The notes under the pieces: generated by a model
Seen by the model: the letters and a program-made list of their open reading frames with translations, nothing else
Database searches by the model: none
Told to the model about the DNA's origin: nothing
Assembly: GCF_900096995.1 (NCBI RefSeq)
Contig: NZ_OANT01000008.1
Coordinates: 59,104 to 123,103 of the forward strand
DNA: 64,000 bases
Source: Acinetobacter puyangensis
GTDB lineage: Bacteria > Pseudomonadota > Gammaproteobacteria > Pseudomonadales > Moraxellaceae
Reading direction: 5' to 3'
Program-made: the position numbers and the translations under genes
Part shown: positions 63,813 through 64,000 of the stretch, piece by piece
Layout of the letters: each line of letters opens with the position of its first letter
Numbering within the stretch: the stretch's first letter is position 1

Positions 63813-64000
63813 TTATGCCTTTGCAGGATAAACATTAAAACGTCGACTACCCTGACGTTGCTGTGGATACTGTTGCAGTAGTTCAGGCTTTTCCTGTAAC
63901 GCAGCCTTTTGATCCAGTACAATGCTATCTCTGGATTTTTTCCATGTCACACTGCCTTTACTAAAAATAGCCCGTTCGGCATCTTTCATTAAGGCTTGAA
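63813..64000 (-). CDS. YqaJ-type recombinase, C-terminus only (runs off the window)
   Basis: The minus-strand frame ending at TAA (63813-63815) reads LMKDAERAIFSKGSVTWKKS, RDSIVLDQKAALQEKPELLQ, QYPQQRQGSRRFNVYPAKA. This fits the C-terminal end of YqaJ/lambda-exonuclease family nucleases. In related ICEs this gene lies beside the 'hydrolase or metal-binding' gene and a RecT/Bet-like annealing protein. The start and catalytic core are outside the window. Confidence 0.75.
   Translation of the reverse strand, partial: QALMKDAERAIFSKGSVTWKKSRDSIVLDQKAALQEKPELLQQYPQQRQGSRRFNVYPAKA

Larger units (their letters stand above)
48203..64000. mobile_element. Integrated genomic island / ICE at tRNA-Ser (right end outside window)
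   Basis: tRNA-Ser, a DUF4102 integrase, defence-like genes, small secreted and membrane proteins, then AlpA-type regulator, 'hydrolase or metal-binding' protein and a YqaJ recombinase are the gene content of integrative elements of the pKLC102/Tn4371-like kind. No second copy of the tRNA 3' end is found before 64000, so attR and the conjugation genes, if any, lie beyond. Confidence 0.75.

Noticed and set aside
62579..63922. 447-aa version of the 'hydrolase or metal-binding' protein
   Set aside because: The family begins at IKGLAITPP (ATG 63520); the 134 extra residues have no domain-like character.

Overview
The window is AT-rich chromosomal DNA from a gammaproteobacterium, almost certainly an Acinetobacter. 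The protein families, the AbeM-like MATE pump, the APH-type homoserine kinase and the Acinetobacter-style XerC/XerD (pdif-like) sites all point that way. No rRNA or CRISPR array is present. RNA genes are two tandem tRNA-Lys(UUU) genes and one tRNA-Ser(GGA).

Layout. 1-12.8 kb is mostly core: the tail of a DUF4062 protein, hemH, a glyoxalase-II-like hydrolase, an unrecognised 579-aa protein, yacG, a TrmB-type methyltransferase coupled to a flavoprotein, oxidoreductases, a HopJ-like protein, a Sel1-repeat protein, and a LysR regulator divergent from an aldo/keto reductase gene broken by an in-frame stop. At 12.8-15.4 kb rpmE2 (zinc-free L31, with a Zur-box-like site) is followed by a small accessory patch in which dif-like sites of alternating orientation separate a hypothetical gene, a brnT-brnA toxin-antitoxin pair and a small secreted protein. 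15.4-24.4 kb has an ABC1-family kinase-like protein, a MATE pump, a small DMT transporter, a FecI/FecR pair whose TonB-dependent receptor gene is doubly broken, an IS256-type relic and dps. 24.6-48.1 kb is housekeeping: J-like protein, hemW, tRNA-Lys x2, acyl-CoA synthetase, rne/rluC divergent pair, HAD phosphatase, BenE, CDF transporter, thrB, hisF, aqpZ, a nuclease, a repeat-bearing secreted protein and kup.

From tRNA-Ser(GGA) at 48.2 kb to the right edge lies an integrated element. A DUF4102-type tyrosine integrase sits beside the tRNA. A defence-like region follows: a GHKL ATPase fused to a PD-(D/E)XK nuclease domain, convergent with a four-gene operon (MmeI-like adenine methyltransferase, SF2 helicase, a 90-aa protein, a GIY-YIG protein). 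Then come a structured non-coding block, five small secreted or membrane proteins, a one-gene dif-flanked module carrying a TIR-like/'FYSWQSD' protein, and ICE-type backbone genes (AlpA-like regulator, 'hydrolase or metal-binding' protein, YqaJ-type recombinase) that run off the window.

The two most interesting signals are (i) chromosomal pdif-like modules in two places, each lone gene sitting between inverted XerC/XerD sites, with a conserved ~105-bp element against the XerC arm of three of them; and (ii) the methylase-helicase-GIY-YIG operon, in which three of four proteins share a helicase-associated-like motif and one has fused a second copy of the small protein, next to a paraMORC-like ATPase-nuclease.
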